Shown here piece by piece: positions 23,146 to 37,670 of a DNA stretch of 64,000 bases. Each line of letters opens with the position of its first letter. Position 1 is the stretch's first letter. This stretch comes from Heterodera schachtii (lineage: Eukaryota; Nematoda; Chromadorea; Rhabditida; Heteroderidae): contig SIJG01000013.1 of NCBI GenBank assembly GCA_023374025.1, positions 464,846 through 528,845 of the forward strand, in the 5' to 3' direction. The notes below the pieces were generated by a model. That model was not told the DNA's origin. It did not search any database and was given only the letters and a program-made list of their open reading frames with translations. A program made the translations under genes and the position numbers.

Positions 23146-24224
23146 CTGAAGCATATTTTCATAAAATATCTTTTTTATTCGTATAAACATTAATTTTAAA
23201 TAAGTTTTTAATCATAAAATTAATACCCAATATTTAAAATTAAATTTTAAACAACGCAAATTTTATAAGAACTACTACTTATATTAATTACTTCATGTCC
23301 ACGTACATCTTCAGTTAATTAAGCTGATACTCAATGTTTTTTTTACAGTCTGCTTTATTTATTTAATATATATTTGTTGTAAAAATTATTAATTGCTAAA
23401 ATTTTGTCCTTTTTTGACGAGCGGTTTAGTCGATGTCTCTTTTCGTTTCTTTTACAAAAAACAGATTATTCATCAATTCAATAAAAGTCATTCCGCTAAG
23501 TTCATATTTTAAAAAGGTATTTAATCAATAAATAATAAAATAGATTCCGATTAAACACCGAATAAATTATCTCTTATTATTCTCGATTCTTATTTAATTA
23601 TTTCTTTTTATGTTTCTTTTAGTCTCAGATTTTTATAGTAATTTATTGTATTTTATTTTGACAAAAGCTATCTGTCGGAGAATTAAGAAATAATTGTCAG
23701 TTTGTTGAATTTAAGCTTTTGCTTAAATTTTAAATTGATTCATTTAATGGTATATTTTTTCATAGATAAACTAATGAAACGAAATTTTTTGTATAAATAC
23801 ATTTTCAAAATTCGATGTATTTTTAATTAAATATATAAATTTATTATTAAAAGGGTAAACATTCAGATAAAAAATTTACTGCTTTTAATATAGTAGTCAT
23901 ATCAACGCTTAAATTAAAAAGTTGGATAATTGTTGTTGAGACATTACATTCAATTAAAGACAGAACCGCTTACGCAATACAATCTTTTAATTTTTAAATT
24001 TCTTGGATATCAACCATTTATTACATAAATAATAACTATGTCATTTTATTATTTTTTTATTTTCTCATCATTTTATACCGGACTATTATTTCTTCTACCT
24101 TTATATCTTGGACTAATTCTTTCCATGTGATTGATCCGTTATTCATTGCAAAATTTAGTATAAATGCTTTAATATTAAAGAGTTTAGTTTAATGGTTTAA
24201 CTTGGTTGTCTTAACACAGGCTTC

Positions 24225-24307
24225 AAATTAATTTGGACAAGATAAAGCGTAATTATAATTTAATGGAATAAAATAAATTATAATTTGTTAATTTTTTTGT
24301 TGAAGGT
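24225..24307 (+). repeat. Direct repeat, copy 2
   Basis: Partner of 22,843-22,932. The ATG frame of copy 1 is not conserved here. Confidence 0.6.
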
Positions 24308-24901
24308 TTTATAAAATTTCACTTTTTATTATTAACGAATTTCTATATTATACATTAATTTTAATTGAAATAGATAGATTACCATGTAAATACTTGCAAA
24401 TAAAAAAAATAATATTTTTCATGTTTTCAAATAAATTTTTTTATATAATTAATTATTTTGTAAGATATTTAATATTTTCAATAATTTTTTAAATGCAATT
24501 AACATTGGGTTTGATTTTTCAACACTTAATATTTTTTTAGACAAAAAATTTATTTTTTATAATTTTAACGTTTTTTTATATACCTAACATTCAACTTAAA
24601 TGATAATTTATATTTTTTTTATTAATTTAATACAGTTTTTAATCTTATTTATAAAACTTTTTATCCATATTTATTTGATTTTCTCCATCTATTAATTTAA
24701 TTTTTTATAAAATTGTGCTTATTAATCAAAATTTAAGGTGTAATTGTTTTTAGTATACAGAAAAAAGTGGGCCATAAGCGAATACAGCAAGCATGACTTT
24801 ATGTTTTATTTTTTAATAAATTATAAAATTAATTTAAAGTCATTATTTTGTTCACTAGTTAGCTTAGGTGTATTATTTATTTCAAAGTGATATAATACTA
24901 G

Positions 24902-24964
24902 TACATAATCGGATTAACACACGCGCTCATTGAGCAAAGAGCAAAACAACCTGGTCGAGATTGA
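24902..24964 (+). CDS. Candidate 3'-terminal exon
   Basis: After TATAATACTAG the frame reads YIIGLTHALIEQRAKQPGRD and TGA. An overlapping frame (SLSKEQNNLVEIDIEDE, stop) is also coding-like, so the true frame is uncertain. Confidence 0.22.
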   Translation, partial: YIIGLTHALIEQRAKQPGRD

Positions 24965-25320
24965 TATTGAGGATGAATAATTGGGTAAATCTGTCTATTA
25001 TGTTTCTCTTAGTGACATTGGCTGAGATTTTTGGGATTTTTTTGGGAATATTTTTAATGAGTAGGACGTGTAAAATATGCATTTTAATGTGTCGAATGAA
25101 TTCGAAATTTTTTATTCATTTTTTCCAAATTTAATTTGCTAACGCACAACCTATTCATAAGTGATAAAAAATATTTTAATAATATTTTTGCAGGCATAAT
25201 ATGAAAATCATTTCATAAAAATATTGAATTAATTTAATAATTTTAGTTTTCGCTTGTGCTGTTTGTTCAAATGCCACACTAAATTTTGGTCCAACCAAGT
25301 CCCGTAAAAATATAACAAAT

Positions 25321-25500
25321 TCATCTCATACACAAAACCTCCGCCTTTTTGAGCTCTTTTGCGCCGGTGCCGTCGTAGGAAATATTAATAATTATTATTA
25401 AAAAAACTAAAATAATTCTTACTTTTGTAGATAATAATTATTAAAAAGTAATCTTCGCGCAACTCCTGTGCAGAAGGGATGCAGTTTCCATTACCAGGAA
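25321..25500 (-). CDS. Two coding-like islets (minus)
   Basis: Minus-strand islets at 25,441-25,500 (frame PGNGNCIPSAQELREDYF) and 25,321-25,383 (frame ISYDGTGAKELKKAEVLCMR, stop TGA). GNGNC loosely recalls the (G)DGNC motif of OTU-type proteases, but five residues prove nothing. The splice sites between the two are unclear. Confidence 0.18.
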
Positions 25501-26375
25501 ATATTTGGGGTGGGTCATGTAGCAAAAATTATAAATATTATAAATTTGTGTAATAATAAAAAATCTTTTGAATAGATATATTAATTATTTGATGAAATAA
25601 TTGGTTAAAAATTAATGTTTTCAAAAATAAAAAAATTCTTTAAAAAGTAACAAAAAATATGTTTTTAGCTACCTCAAATAAAAACACAAAACTATAATTA
25701 ATAAAATCATTATTGCGTTATTTAAACAATAAATTACATTTTGATTCATTTTATAAATTAAATCTAAATTATAAAAATAGATTTATGCTGAAATACATGT
25801 GCTGACATCATTTAAAAAAGAATTGTTAATAACAAAAACCAAACGAACAAATAATATGTTTTGTATTATAAATTTAAAATATAAATATAGAAAAATAATA
25901 AATACTGGGCTAAAACAGGACAAAACGTCGCCTTTGACAAGATCGTATTCTAATTAAAATTTTTTCATTGAATGTATTTTTTTAAATAATAAAAAGAAAT
26001 GTAAATAAATTATATGACTGTAAAAATACTAATAATTATAAAAAGGAAAAAGGACTAATGCAAAATACTATAGCAATTATAGATATTTAATAAAAGAGAA
26101 AAAATGACAAATAGCAATATTTCAAACTGAAAAACCTTAAGGTCCAAGAAATAGTAAATACAAAAATCAAAATATTGTATTGTGTAAAAATCCATTTAAA
26201 TAAATAAATAATAATTTCTTATTATTGTAAGAAATCTCAAAAAGATCTAATTAAATATTGAAATTAATTTGGCTGTATAATTTATAATTAAAATAATTAA
26301 TTCAATATAAACATTTATTTAGTTAAACTCATAAAAAAAAGTTTCCATAAAGAATCAATTAAAAAATATCATTAA

Positions 26376-26483
26376 GATACAATAAAAAACCGAACAGGCG
26401 TTGGAGGATTTGGTAAAGTCATAGATGAACCCTTTGCTCACAAATCGTACAAATATGTTGAAAACTATGGTTCAAAAAATTAG
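26376..26483 (+). CDS. Exon-like fragment with kinase P-loop-like motif
   Basis: The frame reads IKNRTGVGGFGKVIDEPF, then AHKSYKYVENYGSKN and TAG. GVGGFGKV fits the glycine-rich loop GxGxFGxV of protein kinases, but the expected VAIK lysine motif does not follow in any frame I can read. It may be a decayed exon or chance. No clean splice pair is present. Confidence 0.2.
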   Translation, partial: DTIKNRTGVGGFGKVIDEPFAHKSYKYVENYGSKN

Positions 26484-28116
26484 ATAAATATTATGAAACA
26501 ACATCAAAATTCTGATATTGACAAAACCATAGAAGAATCCTGAACTCGCAAAACAAATATAAAGAAATCTACAAAAATATACACGTTATTTCACTTTTTT
26601 GAATAAAAGAGGGTAATTCGATTAAAAAAATATAAATACGGAACATCATATGAGAAGTGACGGAGCAAAAAATGTATGTGATCACAGTGCCAAGTTTAAG
26701 AATTATTTTAACGTAAAATTTAGTTTAATGAATGAATTTACAGAAAAATTTTATAAATTAAAAATCAGAAAGATTTTAATTCGAGTATTTTATGTTTGCA
26801 TTTAAATTTAAAACTGACTTATTTAACTAAAATTTTACATTGAAAATGGGGATGAAGCATTCTATTATGGTCTCGCAACTCCATTAGTGAGTGATACATA
26901 AATTAAAGAATTTAAAATAAAAAAATTATGAAATTATGTGTTAAATATTAATAATATTTTCCACAAAAATTTACTACAAAGACTAATATTGTTAACTGAC
27001 CGAGAAAAAAAAAGTTATCACGCCAACTCGCAAAAAGAGAATGTATAAATTTAAGAAATAATATTTTTTATAATTATCTATTTAATAAAGCCGTAAAAAC
27101 CTAGAAAATACAAAAAATAATAGATAAAATGGTAAATACAATGTAAAAACAATGCAATGTATAATAATGAAAAATGCAAATGATAAAATGAAAAAGAAAA
27201 ATATTTCTGTAAAAAAATGATTGCGAATATATTCGCATTTAATGCTAAACATGTGTTTAATATTATAAAAATAAAACTTAAACAAATCATGAATTTCATT
27301 ATTACATTTGGTTAGGGGGAAATTTTTAAAAATAATAAAAAATTTACAATAATTTGTCAAATTTTAAAACAAATTCATTTATATAATATATTTACCTAAT
27401 AGTTATTTGAAAACTTGAAAAAGAAAACTTATTATTTTTCACTCTTTCATCCGCGATATATTGAGTTTGATAGCAAACAAAGCATAATAATATTAAATTT
27501 AGGCAGAGAGTGAAGCACATGGAGATATGATATTCGTTTAAACAATTTATTAAATTATAACAGAAATAAAAACATTATAAAAAAACTAATCGTGTAGAAT
27601 TAATAAAGCATTGTTTCAATAAAGCATTAAAGAACTGAAAAACTTTAAATAAATATCAAAAATGACCACTTTCTTTTTGAATGTTTTTGAAAAGGGACAA
27701 TTTTTGCGTCTGCAATACAACACGAAAAAATAATAATTCGATCGTGAACTTTTTTAAAAAATAAAAATATTTGATTATTTTGGGTTTTTTCATCAATTCA
27801 AGGAGTCATTAAATTTTTCGACCGTAAATTACATGAAATCATTAAATAATAAAAAGTAATCTAAAAATAACCAAAATGCGGATATAAAAATTTATTTCGA
27901 AAATGTTTCCAGTGGAACAGTTATCATAGACTGTAAACATTTTTATTATATAAGTAAAATACATAAAAATAATATATCACTAAAATAAAGAAAAATCATA
28001 ATAATAAAATATTTCATTAACAAAAAACTAATTAAAAATTAAGGCAATATATATTTGGCACCAGGCATTACTTTGTTTTTTTATTGAAGAAATTAATAAA
28101 TAAATTTTATTGACAG

Positions 28117-28150
28117 TGTTGAGCGTCTCAAGCATTACCTGAAACAATGA
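28117..28150 (+). CDS. Candidate 3'-terminal exon
   Basis: After TTTTATTGACAG the frame reads VERLKHYLKQ and TGA. A very short but GC-rich islet. Confidence 0.18.
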
Positions 28151-28987
28151 CAAGTTTTTATGCAGAAATTTAATTCAAATTTATATTAAAGATTTAAAAT
28201 ATTAAAAAATGATAAGTCAAAATTAAGAAAAATTACATATTGTTCAAAATAACTACATTAATAGGTTTTTCTCAAAATTGCATAACTGACTATTAATATT
28301 TAACGTATTTTATTCAAAAACTTTAAAAATAAAACAAAATTAAATTAAGTTTTTCTTGAATCTCGAGACAAAAAATGTGAAATTGATAATTATAATATAA
28401 CTCGAACTTAATATTAATGTTATATAAGGTTAGGCATAAACAAACCTAAAAATATCTAGAAGAATAATTTATTGTTTTTTACTTATTTTGTATTTATGTA
28501 TTAACTTTATATATTGCTTTTTACTATTATACATTTAAAATGAGTTATTTCTTTATTTAACTTTCATTCATTTAATCAAAGATTATTTTTTAGTTTTTAT
28601 TATTACTTATTGTTTTTGTGTATTAGAAGTAGCAGACATGAATTATCGATTTTAATATGATTGTGTATTGAAGATTATTCTATAAATACCTTTATTTATT
28701 GAATAAAATATTTTAACCCAATCTACCAGTTTTTATTTTTTATTTCCCCTTCGAAATTTAATTCTTGCGATAATTATCATGATAATAATGAATAGCTTCT
28801 TTTTTAGATTTTTTTATTAAATGTTTAAAGATTATAAATCTACCGTATTGACTATTATAATTATTTTCATTTCGCTTTTGCTTATATAATGCTTTAGAAA
28901 TTTTCACAGGTTTCTAGTTGTATGCTTCTTTTAATAATAATTAGAATTTTGAGTTTTTTCGAAGACTTTTTTACTTGATAATAAGTA

Positions 28988-29609
28988 GGGTCGCAACTTT
29001 TAGTGACGAAAAATCCCAAAATAGTTAACTAAAATAGTGAGTAAAAATCCCAAAATAGTGAAGAAATAGTGACAAAAAGTCCAAAATAGTGACGAATAGT
29101 GACATAATTTTCAGCCAAAAATTGAACAAAACTAATATTTTTTTCACTAGTTCAGTTGCCAATGAGCTAGGTTTCCTTTATAAAATTCTCTTAGCAAATA
29201 TTTAACTTTTTAAATCAAAAATTTTGTCAAGAAAAAAAATTTGGGGGAAGAATTTTTGAAAAAATTTTTTCATTTCATAGGAGTGTATTTTTTAAAAATT
29301 TTCGGCGTTTCATAGGGGTGTATTTTTCTGAAATTTTTGGAGTCGATTCTTAGGGGGTGCATTTTCCGTTTTTATTGCATTTTTGTTAAGAAATTTTCCA
29401 AAAAATGTCGAAATAGTGAAAAAATAGTGACAAAACGCCAAAATAGTGATTTTTAACTATTTTAGTGACCAAGTCGTCAAAATAGTGATTTCTAGTGACG
29501 AAAAATGACATCAGAATCGAAAATTTTTAATGCAGAAATGCGTTTTTTGAGCTCCTTTCTTCAAATCAATTGAGCAAAAAAAAAGTTTTTTCACTAAAAG
29601 TTGCGACCC
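28988..29609. mobile_element. 622 bp MITE with TA target duplication
   Basis: The terminal inverted repeats start GGGTCGCAACTTTTAGTGA on the left, and the right end is the exact complement of this. TA dinucleotides flank both sides (28,986-28,987 and 29,610-29,611), as in Tc1/mariner-type insertions. Subterminal regions hold about nine copies of the motif AATAGTGA, possibly transposase-binding sites. The middle contains three TAGG(A/G)GTGTATTTT-like direct repeats. It has no transposase ORF. Confidence 0.8.
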
Positions 29610-30680
29610 TAATAATAAGCATATTTTTTAAATCCAAAACTCCTGCACTGAATCTGTTCATGGTATCAACTGATAAATAGCGGTAAACATCGGGTTCATT
29701 TTTCTTTTCTCATAAGGTAAATATTAGCTGGTTTTCGCAAACCTTATTCTTATAATTTTTTTTATTTTAAATAATTTCTTAGCAGAAACGAAAAGCTTTA
29801 TATTAATTAAGTGCTTGTCTTTTTATTATAAATATATTTAAAAACGAAAAATAATAAAAATAAAAATTCTTCTAATATTTGTTTATTGTTTTTAAAATAC
29901 AATAAGAAATAATGTAAATTAATATTGAAAAAATAAACATCCATTCCAATGAACCTGACGTGCTGATTTATTTTAATAAAAAAATTTTTGAAAATAAATC
30001 ATAAAGTAGCAATATTAATACGTTGTTAAACTCAATTAAACGAAAGCAATAATTTATGAGTCTAGAGAAATAAAATTTTCTGCAATTTATTAAAATAAAA
30101 AAACGAAGACATCGGCAGACATATAAATTGATAATGTTTAAAAATAAAAATATAAAAAGAATTAAATATGAGTATAATTCATTTGATTTATAAAAAATAG
30201 ATAAATTAATACCTATATTTAATTTTTAAAACTTAAATAAATTTTTTTAAAAAGTAATTAAGGATGCGCAATGTTATAATAAATCTAAATTTTTCCAGGA
30301 ATCAATTTTTAGAATTAATGATATTAATTTTTAAACATCTTAAGTCAGTATTTTTTCTTGGAATGACTTTTATTTTTAAATTTTTTTCTTTTTAAAATTA
30401 AAGGATAATTAAATGAAAATTTTATTAAAAGTTATTTTTTAACGTGATATTATATATCTAATTATAAATAATTAAGAATTACTTTATAATTAGGTATTTA
30501 TAGTAATAAGCATTTTTCCTTCATTTCATTTCATAAATTATTATCGTTTGTAAATAAATCTTTGATTTATTCTTTGTTAAAGAAAAGTTTTATTTTTTAT
30601 GCTTTTCTTTATTAATTTGATTTTTATTATCTTCTATAATCATTAGTCAGCAATTGTTTTTTCTGTATATATTCTTTCAG

Positions 30681-30720
30681 TATCTTGGTGAAACGACGAT
30701 GAAGCCGATAAAGAACCTGC
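30681..30720 (+). CDS. Candidate 40-nt internal exon
   Basis: A very good acceptor (ATATTCTTTCAG) and a plausible donor (CTGC/GTAACA) bracket YLGETTMKPIKNL. It is a GC-rich islet in AT-rich DNA and the best splice-supported small exon on the plus strand. A longer AT-rich frame runs through it but is not needed. Confidence 0.35.
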
Positions 30721-33271
30721 GTAACATAATTCTCTTTATATTTCTAAATTACTTAAAAGTATTATTTGAAGAGGTCTTTAACTTTTTTCTATGGAAAATG
30801 ATAATAAATATTTTTGCTATACTTTTTCATTATTTATTCCATCCTTTTTTATTTATTTTTATCTAATTTTTTTTTTCAATTCTAACCATATAAATTTCAC
30901 AATATTATATTTAAAATAAAGTAAAATTTAACTATTTTTATATTTTTCAATAAATTGTTTTTATTTGTATTCAATATAACGAACCCCTCCAGAACTCTCT
31001 CGTTGTCCTTCATGAATTTATATTTTAATGAATTTGACTGAATATAATGTAATGCGATCATATCATATTTCAATTATATAATAAAAATAACCAAAAAAGA
31101 TTTGAGTGGAATAAGCAATAAATTAATATAATCATGAGAGCATATTAAATTCACTTACTTAAACTATCAAAAATGCCATAAATTTGCTAGAAATATAAAA
31201 TTATTTGAAATAATATTTTTTCTTTTCAATTATAAAAAAATTATTTTTCTTTTGAAAATTTATTATTTAAAAGCAGAAATTTTGACCAAATAAAATTTCA
31301 ATAGTATTAGCAATATAAGCAAATATAGATCATCAAAGGCTAACCTATAAGAATATGAACCTGTAAAAGATAATAAATAGAGTATAAAACTTAGGTTCGC
31401 TATTAAAAAAAATATATTTTAATAAAATTTCATAATTAAAAATAAAAGATGGTTGCTTTTAATACTACTGAATAAATAAAAGAATTTGAAAACCAATTAA
31501 TACATGAAAATAATGAATAATTTTATTTACGAATATAAAACAATAAATTAATTTTATAATTACAAAAAGATTAAAAATTCATAATTAATAACAAAAAGGC
31601 TTAAAAAAGCTGATACTTACAAATCTGAATACTTGATATAAATTAAAAGTTTACGAAAAAAATTTCAAATAAATAACATGAATAAATTCTTTTTAAATAT
31701 ATTTACAGTTTTTTGAACTGAAAAATAATAAATTTGTTAAAAATAACACCTGAATTTTTTTATGGTGCAGTTAAAATGAATATTGATGTATTTTATAAAA
31801 AAGAACAAGTCCTATAAAGTAAAGTAAATCTTCAAAAATTAAAAATAATTATTATATTATAAAATAAAAAACCCAATATAGTAATTTTACAAAAAAAAAA
31901 AAATTAAATATCATTTGGTTCGTCGCTTTTGGTGATTATTTAGTACTTGAGTTACTCGAGAAAATGAAATTAAATAATTAAGGCAATTATGAAATAATGT
32001 TTTATTGACAAAAAATAAAAGAAGTAGAAGAAAGTAATTAAAACAATTTTCAAATAGGCTTTATAATCCATGTATACTATATTAAAATATTTATATTAAT
32101 AATTTAGTAAAAGCAAAATTAGTTTATTTGACACTAATGCGAAATGAGGTTTATCTAATGAATAAAAAATCATAATTTTTAAAAAGCTAAATCAATGATT
32201 AATGTAATTTTTTAAAATTAATTTATTTTCAAAAATTTTTAACTTAAAATTTGTATATTTTTGCAGATGAATTCGTAAAATTCATATAAATCAATAAAGA
32301 AACTAAATAAAATAATTTTTATATTAATATAAAAGATGAAATTATGTAACACAATAAACAAACAAAAGAATCTCCTTCAACTTACCAATAATCGATATTT
32401 TAATAATTAAAAAGAAACTTTATAAATGCATAATAATTAAATATTTCTTTAAATTGAAATTAAATTAATTTTAGACAAATTCAAATTTAAAAAATACATG
32501 AATTCCAACCCTTTTTTAAGAGGTAGTATTATATAAATTTTTTCTCCGAGATTTTCATGTCGTTTTAATTCATTTTGCATTTTAATGTTTAATTGGAGAA
32601 TAAAAAAGAAAACTCGAGAAACTATTTTAATTATCTCAAAGGAAAAGATAATTCTTATTCTTGTAAAATTCTAATTTATTTACTTTCTTACATTTTATTT
32701 TAAATGTTTAATTGATTAAAATTATAATTCAAGAAATAGAATATTAAAAAGTAATTAATAAGTATGCTTATTTTAACCATTAAATAAATTTGAAAAATTT
32801 TGACAATTTACTTTAAATAAATTACAGTAATAATATAATTGTTAATCTTTAATTATTAATGTAATGAGAAAAATAAGTAGTAAAAATTTGAAAGGGATTT
32901 TAATTCGTGTAATTGATCCTAAATTAATATAATTATCATACTATACAATTTAAATCCCATAAAATACATTCTCAATTTATATCACACCAAATTAAACCGA
33001 AAAAACCAATTTCATTCCTTCATTCTATTGTGCCTTTATTTTTTTAATTTTATTTTTATTAAAAAACATAAAATATACCAATAAATTTAAATTTTTTAGT
33101 TTTCGTTTCTATTATAGTTCACACGACCATAAAATACTTAGCAGCTTTAGTACACACTAACTTATTGAAACAATAATTTAAATTTCTTTTTTTTTATCGA
33201 AAAGATGTTTACCTTATAATTCTCTTTAATTAAAAACTAAAAATGCTAAGTTAATTATTCAATTTGCAAAC

Positions 33272-33315
33272 CTGACAACAACGGTGGGTCCTTCGTTAAG
33301 CCTTGCCAATTGTAT
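33272..33315 (-). CDS. Candidate internal exon (minus)
   Basis: The minus-strand frame LARLNEGPTVVV ends at an AG/GTTTGC donor-like site. Clear GC-richer islet, acceptor not resolved. Confidence 0.22.
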
Positions 33316-36250
33316 AAAATAAAGTATATATTGTAACAGACTCATAAAATGGAAGAAAACATTTCATAAGATGAGAATAAAAAATATTAACTCAAAATAA
33401 ACAATATATGCTAAAAGAATAATTATGATTTTTGAAATTGGTTTTAGCTTCAAAATCAAAAATTTTTATTTAATAAAATAAAAAAATAAATATATAAAGG
33501 TTAATGAAAGAAAATTTAAGACGATTTTTTATTTGAAAATTATTTTAATATTGCTTTAATTCAAAAATTAATATCAGCATTTAATGGTATAATATTAATA
33601 ATAACTATAAAAAGAAAATAATAATTAAAGAATTACCAAATATAATAATAAAAACTTGAATATTCTCTAAGAATCAAAACCAACGATAGTAACAATATCC
33701 GCTACTGAAAGATTGAGTTAATTTTATAAACATTTCTTTGAGAAACTAGCAACAAATCTTAAAAAATGAAAAATGATGTGTGATCAATAATTTAAATTTA
33801 AATATATTTAAACTTATAATACCAATGGACTAATATTAATTTTTTGACCTACATAATGAAAATATATCGAAATAATAAATAACAAATACGTATTTTGAGA
33901 AAAATAGTATCCTGATTACAAGAAGAAACATTTGATATTCTAATTTCCAACTTTCTCAATAATCATAGTCATAGAGAAGTTGATATACCTATATTAAATT
34001 GATGAATAATTTTAAATGAATTTCTTAAATGCACTTAATTTTGCAAAATGTTTTTAATAAATATTAATTAAACATTAAAATTTTTAAAATTGCTGTTTTC
34101 TATATGAAAATATTTCAAATTAAGGCAAACAATTTATTCATTGATTCAGTTGCAAATAATTATACATATCCGAAATTTTTGAATACATTTTAAAATAAAA
34201 TAAAATATAAAAAATCAAAATTTAGTCAAGAAAGAAAATAAATTACAATTTAGGTCAAGAAAAAAAACTTAGTGGAAAATTTTTTAAAGTTTTTTGAATA
34301 ATTCGCCAAAAAATGTGATTGCGTCAAAAAAATATTTTTTCATTGCATTTTTGTTGCAATTTATAATTGATTATTATATGAAAATTTTAAGTAGGTTAAT
34401 TCAAATATTAAAATATGCATATTGTTCTAGAAATTCTTACAAATATTATATGTATATAATCCAAATAATAATATGTATAAAAATTATTGTTTAAATAATA
34501 TTTTTTCTTTAAATGATAGAAAATTTTATTTTGCTTTATCAAACTAATTTTTTATTGATTTGCTTATAATTTTTTAATCTGGGAGTTTTTAATTGTGTTC
34601 CAAAATGAGAATAAATGGCCAACTGTTTGTTTATTTATCTATTTATTTGTGTGTGATTTGCTTTTCCAATTATATTACTTGCTAATTATTTTAAATTTAA
34701 AAATTCATAAATTTCTAAATTTTATATTCAGCCTTTTTTTCTCGCTACATTTCGTGAGCAATAGTATTTCGAATGTTTTCGAGTAAGCAAACCTCAAATG
34801 TTATTGTTTTTAATTTATACCATTTAAATCAACTAATATTTAATTTTTAAATAAACTGCTTATTTAATAATTTTCTAATAATTTATGCTTATTTTTTGTG
34901 TTAAAGCGTTTTCAGTATTAAATATTTTAATATTATTGTCCTGGCTTTAATGGTCCTATCAGTTTCCATCCATGGCTTTAAAAGCTCTATCCTGCAAATG
35001 TAAATAAAAATTATTTTTGATTGGCTTTGATATTTTTAAGTTTTTTCTTTTCATTACTGCTTAATAAAAAATAATTCAAATCATAAACTCTGTTCCAAAC
35101 TAAATTTAATTGCCCGTAATTAGATCTGTTCTGAATTCCATTTAATGTTTTTAAACCATTTATAAAACATTTAAAGTTTAAAAGTACTCACAAGCATCAA
35201 ATCAATTTTTTGTGAGTCTTCTTTAAAAATATTTCTTGTACAATTATAGAGACATTCAATTTTAGTACAAACGTTTATTATATAGGCATCGATTTATTAC
35301 GATATAATTAAATATAAGTGGTTGTTATATTTTCTGTTTTTTTCGTTAAATTAATTAATTTAAATGAACTGTTGTAAAATATTAAAACAAAAAAATTTTT
35401 AACTTAAATCAGTTTTATTTTTAAAACATAAAAATAAAAGTATTTTATTTAGTTTTTGATTTTTTCAAAAAGTTTTTTTAATGAATAACATGGTATTTTA
35501 AAAAATAGACTTTTATATATTAGTTATATTAAAAATTACAGATTTAAAAGGGGTTTAAATTTATGTTGAAATTACTTTAATATTTTTAAATATTCTGACA
35601 ATATTTAAAAATCATAAATAACCTACACTATATATCTGCATAAACGATGTGATAAGTATTCAAATAATAATATTTTCAGCTTTTTATATGCTCCATTCTT
35701 CAAATACGATATATCTTTTATTTTTAATTCATAAGTAATGACCAAATTAAAACTTCGAAAATTATATATAAGGTTTTATTATCTCGTGCTTTTTGCCATA
35801 CGGCATCTTTTTGCACAGAAGAAGATCATTAAGTATAAACATCAATATATATATATTTTTTGTTTTTGTTTTTTACTTTCTCATTTTTTTTTAATTTTTT
35901 ATTTCTAATTAATGCATTATTTTAAAAAAATTCTTCATAAGATTTTAAGAGTTTTCCTTCATTTTCTAATATGCCAACAAGTGCTTTATTTATTTTAATT
36001 CCTATTTATTGCAATAACTTGTTAGTTTAGAAAGTATTATTAAATTTATTAATTACTTATATTATTGATTTGTCATTTAAAAATCTATAATTAAAATTTA
36101 AATATTCATCTTCTTCATTGATTACGGCATTGTTGAATTAAATGTGGCAATTCTGAATTTTATTTAACACGGTATGTTTAATTATAAATACAAAAAAACA
36201 ATAAATGCAAAACAGCAAAATTAAAAATGAACCTTAATGGTTGAATTAAA

Positions 36251-36339
36251 AAAAATTGAAATGGAAAATTCAAGCAAATTCTTGGACAAAGGATGAAAAA
36301 GACCAAGCTTCAAAAGACAAGAAACAGAAAACATCTAAA
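36251..36339 (+). CDS. Candidate internal exon, lysine-rich
   Basis: The plus-strand frame contains NSWTKDEKDQASKDKKQKTS and ends in phase at AAA/GTAATA. It is highly charged, with codon content unlike the AT background. It could join in phase to the exon at 37,671. Confidence 0.32.
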
Positions 36340-37361
36340 GTAATATTAATCTATAATATAAAATTACCAAACAAATTTTATACATGAATGATTCATTATA
36401 TTTAAATGCCATAGATTATTTATCTTTTAATTGCAATTCTTTAAACCTTTCATAACAAAATAATATTCGAATGAAAATAAACTAGTATATTGTTAGTCCC
36501 AATTATGTTTTTTGACATTGGTTTTTTTAATAGTATAAATTATGAATTTCTTAATGCTCGAATTTTTATTACATTGTTTTTTTCCACGGTCTCCATTATG
36601 AATAGAAAATAATTTGTTGTCGTTGCTTAATTAATTTAATTAAAATTCTATTTATTTATTTCAGATTGTTTAATGCATTCTAATTTTTCTTCCGTTATTA
36701 TTTGAAGTTTAAAATCTAATTTAATCCTTTATTGTTACTATATTTAATATTTTTTTAATTAATATTACTTAAGTTTTTACATAATTTTGAACACACATAA
36801 AATCATAATTAATTTTTATGCTAAGTTAAAATATTTTGCATTATATTATTATTTTAGTTTCTATTTTAAACTAATATTTATTTGTTGTAATTATTTAATT
36901 CTAATTTTTTGAATTCATTTGAATGAGATTTTTTTATTATTTTCGTATTATTTATTTGAAATTTTTTACGCTGTTCTTAATAATAAATATATTGTTAATT
37001 ATTTTTTTTGCAAAATTATGCTTAATATTTTAAAAAATATCATAATTTTTTTTCAAAATAATAAATTTTTTATACTGCTGAAAATTTTTACTTAATAAAA
37101 TATATGAAATCTTTTTCTTTATTTATTAATGATGAATCATTATTAAGTATATGTCTTGTCTATTTTAACAGCTTAAAATTTCAATTATTTCATGAAAAAT
37201 GAGTATATGTTCTTTATTTTTAATTTTGTATTGAATGAACTTTTATAATTTGATCATGGCTCCCTTGGTCTGTAATAAATTAATCATCATCATCATGGAA
37301 GTGCTCTTTTTATATATATTAATTTTTTATAAAATTATTATAAAAAATTGATCTTTTTCAG

Positions 37362-37409
37362 TGCTTAATTTTCCAACTTCCTTTATTTGTCTTCTGAACA
37401 GCCTTTAAG
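37362..37409 (+). other. 48-nt splice-bounded segment, non-coding
   Basis: TCTTTTTCAG precedes and AAG/GTAAGTTT follows, among the best splice signals in the window, but all three frames contain a stop. If real it is a UTR, non-coding RNA or poison exon. Confidence 0.3.
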
Positions 37410-37670
37410 GTAAGTTTGATGCATTAATTATATTGTTTTTAACATTATATTTAAATAGTAAACTTTTTATATTGTGTTTTTTTTATTAAAGTAATGAAAT
37501 TTCATTTTTTATTATTTTTCGTATTAATTTGATAATTAGTATTTGGAATAAAATTTAAATTGTTTTTTTTTTTTGCTTGTGCAAGCATTAATAAAATAAT
37601 AATTTAAAAGATAAGGATAAACTATCTCAAATAAATTTTCATAAATATTTAAATTGCAAATTTATTCTAG

